A stretch of 64,000 nt of DNA from Porphyromonas uenonis DSM 23387 = JCM 13868. Lineage in GTDB: Bacteria; Bacteroidota; Bacteroidia; Bacteroidales; Porphyromonadaceae. The notes beneath the pieces were generated by a model. The model did not search any database. It was not told the origin of the DNA and saw only the letters and a program-made list of their open reading frames with translations. How positions within the stretch are numbered: the first letter of the stretch is position 1; each line of letters begins with the position of its first letter. The stretch is taken from NCBI RefSeq assembly GCF_000482365.1, contig NZ_KI535306.1, positions 324,311-388,310 of the forward strand, read 5' to 3'. The translations under genes and the position numbers were made by a program. Below, piece by piece: positions 25,434 through 34,229 of the stretch.

Positions 25434-26602
25434 ATATAATAGTGACAGGAGATCTATATCTCACTGAGTCAAATATAAAGAGTATCAACACAAATGGAGT
25501 TCATAGGTCTTTTTCAGAAGAACTATGTACTGTGATACAAAAAGCAGATTTCTCCATAACTAACTATGAATCTGCAGTACATATATCCGAAAAGCTCAAA
25601 GGTATATCCAAGACGGGTCCTGTCTTATCTACATCTCCAGATGCGATGAAGATTGTTAGGGAAATGGGTTTTGATTGTGTCACCCTTGCAAACAACCACA
25701 TACGAGATCTAGGAGGTCAAGGCATTGAGAATGCTCTTGAGGTGGCTCAGCAAAATGGAATCGAGACAGTGGGTGCTGCCCGCACGAAAGAGGCGGCACA
25801 GCGACCTCTTTATATTGAGATTGACGGAGTCAAACTTGCGATCATCAATTTCTGTGAGAATGAATTCTCCACATTAGCTCGACCTAATGAACCTCAAGCC
25901 AATAGCTATAATCTAGTAGATGTTTTCTATCAAATAAAGGAGGCGAAGCGTCTTGCAGACTTTGTGCTTCTAATCGTCCACGCAGGACATGAGGAGTATC
26001 CTCTTCCCTCTCCTCGGATGAAGAGAGACTTCCGGTTTTTTGTTGATGCAGGAGCCAATGCAGTGGTTTGTCACCATGCTCATTGCTATACTGGATATGA
26101 AGTTTATCACGAGGCTCCTATCTTCTATGGATTAGGCAACTTCGTTTTTGAAGGGGATTCGTCAGAGTTGTCAATATGGAATTATGGATATATGCTGGAG
26201 CTAAGCCTCACAAAAGAAAACGGGCAGATCTCCCCAAGCTTTGTACTACATCCATACAAGCAAGGAGTAAAAGGGGATCCTGTCTTACTGCATAATCTAG
26301 GAAAAGAGGAGGCGGTTGAGTTCGCACAAGAGATAGAAAAGAAAAATGGTATAATAGCCGATGACGAAGAGTTGACAAAAGCTTTTGCCCTGCTAGCCAA
26401 GCGTAATCGACTTCGGAAATACATTTTGTCTCCATATAGAGGACGAATAGCTCAAGCCCTGAACGCAAGAGGTCTGTTGCCTTCATTTATTAGTCGGAAA
26501 AAGGAGCTGCTCCTTATGAACGTTTTACGTTGCGAAGCTCATAGAGACATGGTCTCTTCCAATTTGGAGCAGCTCTACTACTTCACTTCAAAGGAGTCGT
26601 AA
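25430..26602 (+). CDS. CapA-family protein (metallophosphatase-like, poly-gamma-glutamate capsule type)
   Basis: This 390-residue protein has the CapA/PgsA calcineurin-like motifs: TGDLYL at the N-terminus, ITNYESAV, TLANNHIRDLGGQGIENAL, LIVHAGHEEYP and CHHAHCYTGYEVY, with FYGLGNFVFEG. CapA proteins take part in poly-gamma-glutamate capsule export in Bacillus, but homologues without the ligase genes are common in other surface-polymer loci. No CapB/CapC is present here. No signal peptide is obvious, so a cytoplasmic location is possible. It overlaps the flippase by 4 bp. A role in modifying the repeat unit is inference. Confidence 0.8.
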   Translation: MNIIVTGDLYLTESNIKSINTNGVHRSFSEELCTVIQKADFSITNYESAVHISEKLKGISKTGPVLSTSPDAMKIVREMGFDCVTLANNHIRDLGGQGIENALEVAQQNGIETVGAARTKEAAQRPLYIEIDGVKLAIINFCENEFSTLARPNEPQANSYNLVDVFYQIKEAKRLADFVLLIVHAGHEEYPLPSPRMKRDFRFFVDAGANAVVCHHAHCYTGYEVYHEAPIFYGLGNFVFEGDSSELSIWNYGYMLELSLTKENGQISPSFVLHPYKQGVKGDPVLLHNLGKEEAVEFAQEIEKKNGIIADDEELTKAFALLAKRNRLRKYILSPYRGRIAQALNARGLLPSFISRKKELLLMNVLRCEAHRDMVSSNLEQLYYFTSKES

Positions 26603-26651
26603 TCTACAACTGAAGTCCTTTTCAGATGGAAAAGAGATTTGATTTAATGCT

Positions 26652-27887
26652 ATGAGAGAACATACCACCTTAAAAAAGGCCTCAAAGTTTGGAGCAGTGG
26701 CTTTCATCGGGAGTCTGTTTCTGTACACTCTTGCTTACACTATCTTGGCTCCATTGGGAGAAAGTCGTCTCCTTGACCGAGGATTGCTTGTTTTATTTGT
26801 TGTGGTAGAGATTATTGGCACATTCTTATTTTACTGTGCTCACAATATTAGAGTCTCTCGTAGTTACAAGCACGTCAAAAGGTTGGTAAACTCTTTCGTT
26901 GCTTTCAGTTTGCTTTCTTTTGGCTATGCCATAGTAGAGCTAGCCTTTGGAGATGTACAAAAAGTATCAGGCAATTTACCAACTATTATCAGCGTCTGCC
27001 TCAGTCTTCCAGCTAGCTTATACTATCTGAGAGACGTAAATTATAGGATCACCGGAAAAGTCCTATTTTGGGCTTTCCTGCCTATCTACTTATACGTTTT
27101 CCTTAATAGACTGCTGCAATTCAGAGTCCTAGGAGGCTATTCTGAAGATGTCTTTCTCCATGGAGATAATGTTGCTTATAACTTCGTTATTCTCACACCC
27201 TTGGCGCTCTTTGCGTATAAAGATAAAAAGTGGATGGGGTTGCTTCTGTTACTATTACTATCCACACTCGTATTCCTCTGTGCAAAAAGAGGAGCTATTC
27301 TCTCTCAAGGACTAATCATTTTGATCTTTATTTTTAGAGGACCCTATAAGTTCGGGCGATGGGGATTTGCTGTTTTGTGCATCGGAGGATTTCTAGCTTT
27401 AATGCCCATAGTGTCACATATTCAGAGTATGGAAGTATCCCCATTAGATCGATTTGAAGATACTAGTGGCTCTGGAAGATCTGAAATATACTCTAGCATT
27501 GTTGATGGAGTAAAGCAGTCCTCTTTTGGAGCTCTTTTATATGGACACGGATTTTATGCGACAGCAGATCTTAATAAAAGATCTTTTGGAAGCGATATTG
27601 GAACAGTAGCTCATAATGACTGGCTAGAGATAGCTTATGACTTTGGATTGGTTGGACTGATTCTTTATTTGTTGATACTGTTCTTTCTATTGAAAGCTGC
27701 CATTAAGAGTGAGAAACAAGAATCTCGACTTTTACTAATCATTCTAGTCATATTCTTGGTAAGAACAAGCTTCAGCATGGTATTCGCTGATAAGGGGTCT
27801 ATAATATACTACACAACCGTGGGATTAATTTTACTTGAAGATATTAGGATGAAATCCAACCAGAATACAAGGAGTAGGATATTATGA
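26652..27887 (+). CDS. O-antigen polymerase/ligase-like membrane protein (Wzy/WaaL type)
   Basis: This 411-residue protein has about eleven hydrophobic spans and a large periplasmic loop near residues 255-320. The loop contains SGRSEIYSSIVDGVKQSSFGALLYGHGF and AHNDWLEIAYDFGLVGLI. The H-N-x-x-L-E-I pattern after a glycine-rich loop is typical of the Wzy_C/O-antigen ligase family. In this locus, with Wzx and an initiating transferase, it most likely polymerises repeat units. It is strongly A/T-rich compared with the flanks, as is common for horizontally exchanged wzx/wzy genes. It overlaps the next glycosyltransferase by 4 bp. Confidence 0.8.
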   Translation: MREHTTLKKASKFGAVAFIGSLFLYTLAYTILAPLGESRLLDRGLLVLFVVVEIIGTFLFYCAHNIRVSRSYKHVKRLVNSFVAFSLLSFGYAIVELAFGDVQKVSGNLPTIISVCLSLPASLYYLRDVNYRITGKVLFWAFLPIYLYVFLNRLLQFRVLGGYSEDVFLHGDNVAYNFVILTPLALFAYKDKKWMGLLLLLLLSTLVFLCAKRGAILSQGLIILIFIFRGPYKFGRWGFAVLCIGGFLALMPIVSHIQSMEVSPLDRFEDTSGSGRSEIYSSIVDGVKQSSFGALLYGHGFYATADLNKRSFGSDIGTVAHNDWLEIAYDFGLVGLILYLLILFFLLKAAIKSEKQESRLLLIILVIFLVRTSFSMVFADKGSIIYYTTVGLILLEDIRMKSNQNTRSRIL

Positions 27888-29035
27888 AAAGAATCGCCAT
27901 ATTTACGGTCTCTATGGGAGCAGGTGGTGCAGAGCGTGTAATCAGCTTACTGCTACCTGAACTAATTAAAGATTACGAAGTACACCTCATCCTCATGTAT
28001 AATAGTATCTACTATGAAATACCTGAAGGGGTAAGGATCCAGACGGTGTATCCTGATGCACAAAATGGTCTAAGAAGAAAGCTAACCAGCCTCTTTAAAA
28101 TCAAAAGATTTCTCAGAAGCTACCTCCAATCGGAGAAAATCGATTGTGTTATATCTTTTCTCACCCGTCCTAACATCATATCTGGGATGTTGAAGTCTAA
28201 GTTTCCTAAGACTCGATTCATACTTAGTGAGCGGAACTATACACATCAGATGTATGCCAATCGATCTGTGCTTGAGTCTGGATTCATAAAGAGGATGATT
28301 CGAAAGTATTACAATCAAGCAGATGTCTTGTTTGGGAACTCAAACTACATCATCAAAGGATTAGAGACGGATTATGGTGTACACATTCCAATGAAAGTGA
28401 TCTATAACCCCATAATTATCCCGTCAAAGTTCAGAAATCTAGAGAACGACTCTGCTCAAAAGGACGAGATTAAGCAGATTGTAACCGTAGGGAGCTTCAA
28501 AGAGGTCAAAAATCATCCGTTACTCATACAAGCGATGAGTAAACTTCCACATCATGATCTGACAATCTTTGGAGACGGAAGACTTCGCAATGCATACGAA
28601 GCATTGGTCAAGCGTCTTAATTTAGAAACGCAGGTTTCTTTGCCTGGTCAAACTACCAATACGCAAGAGACCTTGCTCAACTATGATTTATTTGTTCTTA
28701 GCTCAGACACAGAGGGATTCCCCAATGCTCTTCTAGAGGCTCTCAGCGTAGGGATCCCTACGATTTCAACAAACTGTCTTTCTGGCCCTCTAGAAATGCT
28801 AAATGAAAATGAAGCAATCGACATACCTGAAGGTGGTTTTGCTCTAGCTAAGTATGGGGTACTCATCAATCCAAAAGATGTCGAAGGTCTTGTTGCAGCC
28901 ATTATACATTTGTCTTCTCATCCTGAGCTATACACTCACTACTCTATGGTAGGAATGGAACGTGCTAAACACTACTCTCTTCCTCATATCTATAGCGAGA
29001 TTAAATCTTTAATTGAAGCCTGTGCTTACAAATGA
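27884..29035 (+). CDS. Glycosyltransferase family 4 (GT-B)
   Basis: This 383-residue GT-B glycosyltransferase has an N-terminal acceptor domain with the GAGGAERV loop (residues ~10-17). The C-terminal donor domain includes TVGSFKEVKNHPLLIQA, LTIFGDGRLR, and the E-x7-E donor motif in SDTEGFPNALLEAL followed by GIPTISTNC. These enzymes are retaining and use nucleotide-sugar donors on the cytoplasmic side to extend the lipid-linked repeat unit. Donor and linkage cannot be told from sequence. It overlaps both neighbours by 4 bp (Wzy-like before, GT4 after). Confidence 0.88.
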   Translation: MKRIAIFTVSMGAGGAERVISLLLPELIKDYEVHLILMYNSIYYEIPEGVRIQTVYPDAQNGLRRKLTSLFKIKRFLRSYLQSEKIDCVISFLTRPNIISGMLKSKFPKTRFILSERNYTHQMYANRSVLESGFIKRMIRKYYNQADVLFGNSNYIIKGLETDYGVHIPMKVIYNPIIIPSKFRNLENDSAQKDEIKQIVTVGSFKEVKNHPLLIQAMSKLPHHDLTIFGDGRLRNAYEALVKRLNLETQVSLPGQTTNTQETLLNYDLFVLSSDTEGFPNALLEALSVGIPTISTNCLSGPLEMLNENEAIDIPEGGFALAKYGVLINPKDVEGLVAAIIHLSSHPELYTHYSMVGMERAKHYSLPHIYSEIKSLIEACAYK

Positions 29036-30189
29036 AGCTACTACGAATCGTTACTTCAACCGTATCCTTGGTGCTTATCAAGGGACAATATCGCTACCTA
29101 AGAGAGCATGGTATTGATGTTGTTGTCGTGACAGGGGGACCACGTCTTTCGGATATAGATCTTGCACTCTTGGACGGGACGCCACATAGACTGGTTCCTC
29201 ATTTGGTACGTCCTATCTCTATTTGGAATGACATAAGAGCTCTCTTTGAGTTGATTAAGCTCATCAGAAGGGAAAAACCTGATGTAGTCCATGCAAATAC
29301 GCCTAAGGCCTCCCTCCTTGGTATGATGGCTGCTTGGTTGTGTCGCGTGCCACATCGCATCTATACGGTGACAGGACTCCGATTCCAAACGGCAAAAGGC
29401 TTCTTTCGTTGGCTACTTATCACTATGGAGCGTATCACCTGTCGCCTCAGCACCAAAGTAATCCCAGAGGGCGATGGGGTGGCAAAGACACTACGTGACG
29501 AACGTATTACACGGAAGCCTCTCAAGAAGCTGCACAACGGGAACATTAACGGAATTGACTTGGCATACTATGATAAGAGTGTCATACCTATAAACTTGCT
29601 GAGTCAAGCTAAGTCTGAGACGAGCTTCTCTGAGGAGAGCTTCACCTTTATCTTTGTGGGACGGATCGTGAGAGATAAGGGGATCTGTGAACTTGTGGAG
29701 GCGTTCACCCGTCTGCAACAAGAACATCCCGAAGCTCGCTTGCTACTTGTAGGCAACTTCGAGCAGGAGCTAGACCCACTACCTGAGGATGTCTATCATA
29801 CGATACAGAGTCACCCAGCTATCTACTGTGCAGGGTGGCAAGATGATGTGCGCCCTTGGTTTGTTGCGGCGGATGCACTGGCTTTTCCCTCTTATCGGGA
29901 GGGCTTCCCCAATGTTGTAATGCAAGCGGGTGCTATGGAGCTTCCCTGCGTTGTCTCCGACATCAATGGCTGCAACGAAATCATCATAGAGGAAGAGAAT
30001 GGGCTAATCATACCGTCTCACGATGCTGTAGCACTATATCAGGCCATGAAGCGTATGATGGAGGACAAAGCTCTCTACACGCACTGCCAGCAGAATGCTC
30101 GCCCTCTGATCGCCTCTCGCTATAAGCAGGAGGATGTATGGCAGGCAACGCTGGAGATGTATCGAAGCTTGACAGGGGATGCTAAGTAG
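29032..30189 (+). CDS. Glycosyltransferase family 4, second copy
   Basis: This 385-residue GT-B enzyme is unlike its neighbour. The N-terminal domain has HANTPKASLLGMMAAW and the GLRFQTAKGFFRW block common in HexNAc-adding transferases (WbnK/PglA-like). The donor domain has FVGRIVRDKGICELVEAF and SYREGFPNVVMQAGAMELP, where the second Glu of E-x7-E is Gln, as in several members of this group. It overlaps the upstream GT4 by 4 bp and is the last gene of the A/T-richer block. A new promoter follows before the sugar transferase. Confidence 0.88.
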   Translation: MKLLRIVTSTVSLVLIKGQYRYLREHGIDVVVVTGGPRLSDIDLALLDGTPHRLVPHLVRPISIWNDIRALFELIKLIRREKPDVVHANTPKASLLGMMAAWLCRVPHRIYTVTGLRFQTAKGFFRWLLITMERITCRLSTKVIPEGDGVAKTLRDERITRKPLKKLHNGNINGIDLAYYDKSVIPINLLSQAKSETSFSEESFTFIFVGRIVRDKGICELVEAFTRLQQEHPEARLLLVGNFEQELDPLPEDVYHTIQSHPAIYCAGWQDDVRPWFVAADALAFPSYREGFPNVVMQAGAMELPCVVSDINGCNEIIIEEENGLIIPSHDAVALYQAMKRMMEDKALYTHCQQNARPLIASRYKQEDVWQATLEMYRSLTGDAK

Positions 30190-30235
30190 CCCCTTCGCGT
30201 AGATTTTAGACTATAACAGTTTGCACTGGAAGCGT

Positions 30236-30243
30236 TATCTTTG
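30236..30243 (+). promoter_or_regulatory. -7 promoter box (TATCTTTG) before the sugar transferase gene
   Basis: TATCTTTG fits TAnnTTTG and lies 23 bp before the ATG at 30267. A TTG at 30221 is too close to be the usual -33 element. Confidence 0.55.
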
Positions 30244-30266
30244 TAGAGGCTCGAGCCTGCCTAATA

Positions 30267-30878
30267 ATGAATATGATCTATAGGAAGTATATCAAGCGCA
30301 TATTGGACTTCATAGGAGCTCTCATTATGCTGATTGTGCTGTCGCCATTGCTACTGGTAGTGACGGTGTGGCTGCACTTTGCTAATAAGGGGGCAGGAGC
30401 GTTCTTCACGCAGGAGCGCCCAGGCAAGGATGAGCGAATCTTTAAGCTCTACAAGTTTAAGAGTATGACCGATGAGCGAGATGCGGAGGGCAATCTGCTC
30501 CCCGATGGGGAGCGGCTTACGTCTGTTGGTCGCTTCATCCGCAAGACCTCGCTCGATGAGCTACCGCAGCTATGGAATGTCCTCAAGGGAGATATGAGCT
30601 TCATCGGACCACGACCGCTCTTGGTACAGTATCTACCACTATATAGCGCATCACAGCGGCGTCGCCACGAGGTGAGGCCTGGCATTACGGGCTGGGCGCA
30701 AGTGTCCGGTCGAAATGCAATAAGCTGGGAGAGAAAGTTCGCCCTGGACGTTTGGTACGTAGATCATCTCTCTTTTCGTCTTGACTGTATTATTATATGG
30801 CGTACCATCGTCAAGGTCTTGAGAAGAGAGGGCATCAGCTCTGCTAGCTGTGACACCATGGAGCCATTTGAAGGATAG
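30267..30878 (+). CDS. Initiating sugar-1-phosphate transferase, short PglC/WcaJ-C-terminal type
   Basis: This 203-residue monotopic enzyme has one N-terminal hydrophobic segment ([20 protein letters not shown]) followed by the bacterial sugar transferase domain. The hallmark strings [37 protein letters not shown] and [14 protein letters not shown] are all present. It transfers a phospho-sugar from a UDP-sugar to undecaprenyl phosphate and so starts repeat-unit or glycan synthesis. The length fits the PglC minimal form rather than the longer WbaP. With the next two genes it forms a PglC-PglD-PglE-like trio, which points to a diacetamido-trideoxyhexose (bacillosamine-like) first sugar. That assignment is inference. 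Confidence 0.9.
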   Translation: MNMIYRKYIKRILDFIGALIMLIVLSPLLLVVTVWLHFANKGAGAFFTQERPGKDERIFKLYKFKSMTDERDAEGNLLPDGERLTSVGRFIRKTSLDELPQLWNVLKGDMSFIGPRPLLVQYLPLYSASQRRRHEVRPGITGWAQVSGRNAISWERKFALDVWYVDHLSFRLDCIIIWRTIVKVLRREGISSASCDTMEPFEG

Positions 30879-30885
30879 AGAGACT

Positions 30886-31533
30886 ATGAAGGATATTGTA
30901 ATAATCGGAGCTGGAGGACTGGGTCGAGAGATCCTAGGGCTTATACAATCTATCAATAAAGAGGAGCCTCGGTGGCGTGTCAAGGGATTTTACGATGATG
31001 GTGCGGAATGCGGAAAACTTATTCATGGACTACCCATACTGGGCAAGGTGGAGGATCTCAACGCTCAGCAAGAGGCTCTTGATGTAGCAATCGCTATTGG
31101 CGACTCAAGCACAAGACGCAAAGTCTATGACGGACTTAACAAGCAGCACCTCTCATTTCCTGCGCTGATCAGTCCCGATGCTACGATTCTAGACGAGGAG
31201 AGTGTCTCTATTGGTGAGGGCGTTCTTTGCTGTGCGGGAACAATCCTCACTTGTGATATAACTATCGGTGCTTTTACGCTACTGAACCTATGCTGTACGG
31301 TCGGGCATGACGCTGTCATAGAGCCTTTCTGCTCTTTTATGCCTTCAGTAAACATATCTGGGGAGACTCATATCGGAGCGGAAGTCTATATGGGTACAAG
31401 TTCTTCGATCATCAATCGTATCTCCATAGGAAAAAACACAACGATAGGAGCAGGAGCTGTAGTGACAAAAGACATTCCTGCAGACTGCGTTGCTGTGGGG
31501 TGTCCCGCTCGCCCTATCAAGTTCAAGTCGTAG
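30886..31533 (+). CDS. Sugar O/N-acyltransferase, PglD/NeuD type
   Basis: This 215-residue protein starts at the ATG before MKDIVIIGAGGLGREIL; an earlier in-frame start inside the sugar transferase gene was rejected. The N-terminal Rossmann-like domain (GAGGLGRE, FYDDG) binds the sugar nucleotide, and the C-terminal left-handed beta-helix hexapeptide repeats bind acetyl-CoA. The catalytic base is His141 in CTVGHDAVI, matching PglD. GAGAVVTKDIPADCVAVGCPAR closes the helix. It would N-acetylate the 4-amino sugar made by the aminotransferase at 31702. It lies 7 bp after the transferase stop. Confidence 0.88.
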   Translation: MKDIVIIGAGGLGREILGLIQSINKEEPRWRVKGFYDDGAECGKLIHGLPILGKVEDLNAQQEALDVAIAIGDSSTRRKVYDGLNKQHLSFPALISPDATILDEESVSIGEGVLCCAGTILTCDITIGAFTLLNLCCTVGHDAVIEPFCSFMPSVNISGETHIGAEVYMGTSSSIINRISIGKNTTIGAGAVVTKDIPADCVAVGCPARPIKFKS

Positions 31534-31540
31534 ATAGGGC

Positions 31541-31625
31541 GATTGGTGATTGGCCGTTAGCTGTTGGCGATTGGTTAGCTGATGGACTAAAAGCTAACGG
31601 CCAAAAGCCAAAAGCTAATCTCTAG
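31541..31625. repeat. Heptad array, short inverted arms
   Basis: GGTGATTGGCCGTTAGCTGTTGG faces CTAACGGCCAAAAGCCAAAAGCTAA across the spacer TTAGCTGATGGACTAAA. Confidence 0.7.
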
Positions 31626-31639
31626 AGATTTCTTCTCGA

Positions 31640-31663
31640 GGGGCTTGGGATAAGCCCCTTTTT
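31640..31663 (+). terminator. Rho-independent terminator between PglD- and PglE-like genes
   Basis: GGGGCTT-GGGAT-AAGCCCC followed by TTTTT. It ends four bases before the next promoter box. Confidence 0.75.
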
Positions 31664-31666
31664 CAC

Positions 31667-31674
31667 TACATTTG
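31667..31674 (+). promoter_or_regulatory. -7 promoter box (TACATTTG) for the aminotransferase gene
   Basis: TACATTTG fits TAnnTTTG, 27 bp before the ATG. Confidence 0.6.
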
Positions 31675-31701
31675 TAGACAACTAAATCAGAGCTAACAAG
31701 T

Positions 31702-32847
31702 ATGGCGCAGAAGAAGATTTGGCTCTCACTCGCCGAGATGGGAGGACGAGAGCAGGAGTTTATACAAGAGGCGTTTGACACCAACTGGGTGGTGCCTCTG
31801 GGACCCAATGTGAATGGCTTCGAGGAGGACTTGACACGTTACCTGGGAGCGCCAGGCAAGCATGTCGTAGCACTCAGCGCTGGCACGGCTGCTCTGCACT
31901 TAGGGCTGGTCATGCTGGGCGTGGGGCGTGATGATGAGGTGATCTGTCAGAGTTTTACCTTCTCAGCCTCGGCTAACCCAATTACTTATCAGGGGGCTAA
32001 GCCTATATTCGTCGATAGCGAGCCTGACACGTGGAATATGTCCCCCACGCTGCTACGTCAAGCTATCGAGGATCGCATCGCTCAGACGGGGCGCAAGCCT
32101 AAGGCGATCATACCGGTTCATCTGTATGGCATGCCCGCCAAGATGACCGAGATACTAGCGATCGCTGAGGAGTACGATATACCTGTCCTCGAGGATGCTG
32201 CTGAGGCGCTCGGATCTGAGTACAAGGGGCACAAGTGCGGTACGCTAGGTCGCTACGGAGCGCTCTCTTTCAATGGTAATAAGATGATCACCACGTCGGG
32301 TGGTGGAGCTTTGGTCTGTCCTAGTGAAGAGGCTGCTCGACGTGTCCTCTTTTACGCTACGCAGGCTCGTGACAATGCGCCCCACTATCAGCACACGCAC
32401 ATCGGCTATAACTACCGTCTGAGCAATATATCGGCGGGGATAGGTCGTGGGCAGATGCTCGTCCTCGAGGAGCATGTGGCTAAGCGTCGGCACAATCATG
32501 CTCGCTACTGCGCTCTGCTGGCTGACTGCCCTGGGGTCGAGGTGAAGTGCGCCCCCACGGAGGAGTACGATAGCAACTACTGGCTCAGCTGTGTCTTAGT
32601 GGATCCTGAGAAAGCGGGCTTCACCCGTGAGGATCTGAGACTCCGACTGGAGGCTGAGTCTATCGAGAGCCGTCCGCTATGGAAGCCGATGCACCTGCAG
32701 CCTGTCTTTGCCGAGGCGCCTCGCTATGTCGATGGCACGAGTGAGAGGCTCTTTGACCGTGGACTCTGTCTGCCTAGCGGTACGCTGGTGACGGAGGAGG
32801 ATTTGCAGCGCATTGTCGCTGTGATCCGAGAGCTGGGCAAGAAGTAA
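31702..32847 (+). CDS. PLP-dependent sugar aminotransferase, DegT/DnrJ/EryC1 family (PglE-like)
   Basis: This 381-residue fold-type I aminotransferase makes a 4-amino sugar from a 4-keto-6-deoxy-UDP-HexNAc with glutamate. The PLP lysine is K194 in FNGNKMITTSGGGALV. Upstream lie AALHLGLVMLGVGRDDEVI, FVDSEPDTWNM, PVHLYGMPAKM and the cofactor-binding EDAAEALGSEYKG. The length and the RPLWKPMHLQPVF ending fit PglE/WecE-type enzymes. The matching 4,6-dehydratase (PglF type) is not in this window. A separate promoter and a terminator divide it from the PglD-like gene. menF follows 37 bp downstream. Confidence 0.9.
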   Translation: MAQKKIWLSLAEMGGREQEFIQEAFDTNWVVPLGPNVNGFEEDLTRYLGAPGKHVVALSAGTAALHLGLVMLGVGRDDEVICQSFTFSASANPITYQGAKPIFVDSEPDTWNMSPTLLRQAIEDRIAQTGRKPKAIIPVHLYGMPAKMTEILAIAEEYDIPVLEDAAEALGSEYKGHKCGTLGRYGALSFNGNKMITTSGGGALVCPSEEAARRVLFYATQARDNAPHYQHTHIGYNYRLSNISAGIGRGQMLVLEEHVAKRRHNHARYCALLADCPGVEVKCAPTEEYDSNYWLSCVLVDPEKAGFTREDLRLRLEAESIESRPLWKPMHLQPVFAEAPRYVDGTSERLFDRGLCLPSGTLVTEEDLQRIVAVIRELGKK

Positions 32848-32884
32848 AAGGTTTGCCCCCAAGCGGTCGACGGAGGTAAATGCT

Positions 32885-34213
32885 GTGCTGAGTAAGAGAT
32901 CTTATAAGGAACTAAGCGGTAAGAGCTGTAGTTGTGACGAATTGGTCACGCTGGTGGCGGAGCGGATGAATCGTTGCGCGCCCTTTGCTTGCTTTCGCCT
33001 ACCTGGCGAAGGTCGTGCGGTGCATGAGATCGGGCTACAGCACGAGGCTCGGGCTGTGGCGACTACGGCTGAGGAGCTGAGAGAGCGGAAGCATTTGGCG
33101 GGCTTTCTGATGGCACCCTTTGCGGTAACGGCTGAGACGCCGATGCTTTGGATCGAAGAGGAGCTGGGGAAGCAAGGGACGAGGGTGCTACAGCTTGCGG
33201 CGTGTGACGAGGCAGAGCTAGAGAGCTTTCCGCCTGTGGCACCGATACCGCAGGCTTTACCCGATAGTTACCGAGTCACTTTCGCTCGCTTTATGAGACT
33301 GTTGCATAAAGGCGAATCGCTGTGTTGCTTTCGGGATTCGGCTTCGGTCACATACAGAGGTATGCTCCCTTCAGACCTCACCCTCAGCGCCTTGCGCTTC
33401 ATCCTTTCTGCAAAGTCAGGACAATCTTGCAAGCAAGATTGTGAGACTGTTGACTTTTGCAACAGTCGCTTTATGGAGCATCTGCAGGACGGGATAGCGG
33501 AGAAGCTTGTCTTGGCGCACCGTGTCGAACTGCCCAGCATCGCTACGGCACAAGTGGTTGGCGCCTTTGACAAAGCCTTGACACACTACCCGAATGCTTT
33601 CGTGTCGCTCTGCTACACGCCTCAGTCGGGGCTATGGCTCTGCGCCTCGCCGGAGATGCTCCTCCGAGGGGACGGCACCGACTGGCAGACGGTGGCACTG
33701 GCTGGAACGATGCCTCGGCAGGCGGATGGCGAGCCGTCCGTCTGGAGTGAGAAGAATCGGCGGGAGCATCGCTATGTGCAGCGCTTCATCGGAGAGCTAC
33801 TGGAGCGGGAGGGGATCCCCTACCGTGCGCTTGATGTGGAAACGACAACGACGGGGCAGCTGCAACATTTGCAGGCTCGCTTCGCTCTGCAGCTTCCCGA
33901 GGAGTACGCGCCGATCACCTTGGCGGAGCGCCTTCACCCCACGCCAGCCGTCTGTGGCACGCCCCAGCGAGTGGCGCAGCGTCTGATCCTCGAGGAGGAG
34001 TCTGCAGCGCGCTCTTACTATGCAGGCTTCCTGGGGTGGTACGAGCCTGAGCGGCGGGTCGATCTTTTTGTCCAGATACGCTGTCTGCAGTTGCTCCCCG
34101 AGCAAGCTCTACGGCTCTATGCGGGAGGCGGTATCGTGCGTGGGTCCAGTCTAGAGAGCGAATGGCAGGAGGTCCTGCACAAGCTCTCGGCAATACATAG
34201 TCTTATAAGGTAA
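32885..34213 (+). CDS. menF: Isochorismate synthase MenF carrying an in-frame MITE insertion
   Basis: This enzyme converts chorismate to isochorismate at the head of menaquinone synthesis. The encoded protein is 442 residues, but 60 of these (about 138-197, from RLLHKGESLCCF to the repeated RFM) come from a repeat element that keeps the frame. Without it the protein would be 382 residues, normal for this family in Bacteroidetes. The chorismate-binding domain is otherwise intact: EKLVLAHRVEL, LCASPEMLLRG, AGTMPRQADGEP, LHPTPAVCGTP, YYAGFLGWYEP and AGGGIVRGSS. The insert falls in the helix just before the catalytic domain's KxVLxR strand, on the surface in known structures of relatives, so activity might survive. 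This is the first gene of menF-D-B-C-E. Confidence 0.9.
   Translation: MLSKRSYKELSGKSCSCDELVTLVAERMNRCAPFACFRLPGEGRAVHEIGLQHEARAVATTAEELRERKHLAGFLMAPFAVTAETPMLWIEEELGKQGTRVLQLAACDEAELESFPPVAPIPQALPDSYRVTFARFMRLLHKGESLCCFRDSASVTYRGMLPSDLTLSALRFILSAKSGQSCKQDCETVDFCNSRFMEHLQDGIAEKLVLAHRVELPSIATAQVVGAFDKALTHYPNAFVSLCYTPQSGLWLCASPEMLLRGDGTDWQTVALAGTMPRQADGEPSVWSEKNRREHRYVQRFIGELLEREGIPYRALDVETTTTGQLQHLQARFALQLPEEYAPITLAERLHPTPAVCGTPQRVAQRLILEEESAARSYYAGFLGWYEPERRVDLFVQIRCLQLLPEQALRLYAGGGIVRGSSLESEWQEVLHKLSAIHSLIR
33296..33466 (-). mobile_element. MITE-like element A, copy 2, inserted in menF with 9-bp target duplication
   Basis: The 171-bp element (AGACTGTTGC..GCAACAGT) lies between two copies of CGCTTTATG at 33287-33295 and 33467-33475. 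Element plus duplication is 180 bp, exactly 60 codons, and the duplication appears in the protein as RFM on both sides. Its orientation is opposite to the copies at 16951 and 62539. Confidence 0.9.
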
Positions 34214-34229
34214 AGAAGGAAGGAGCGCA

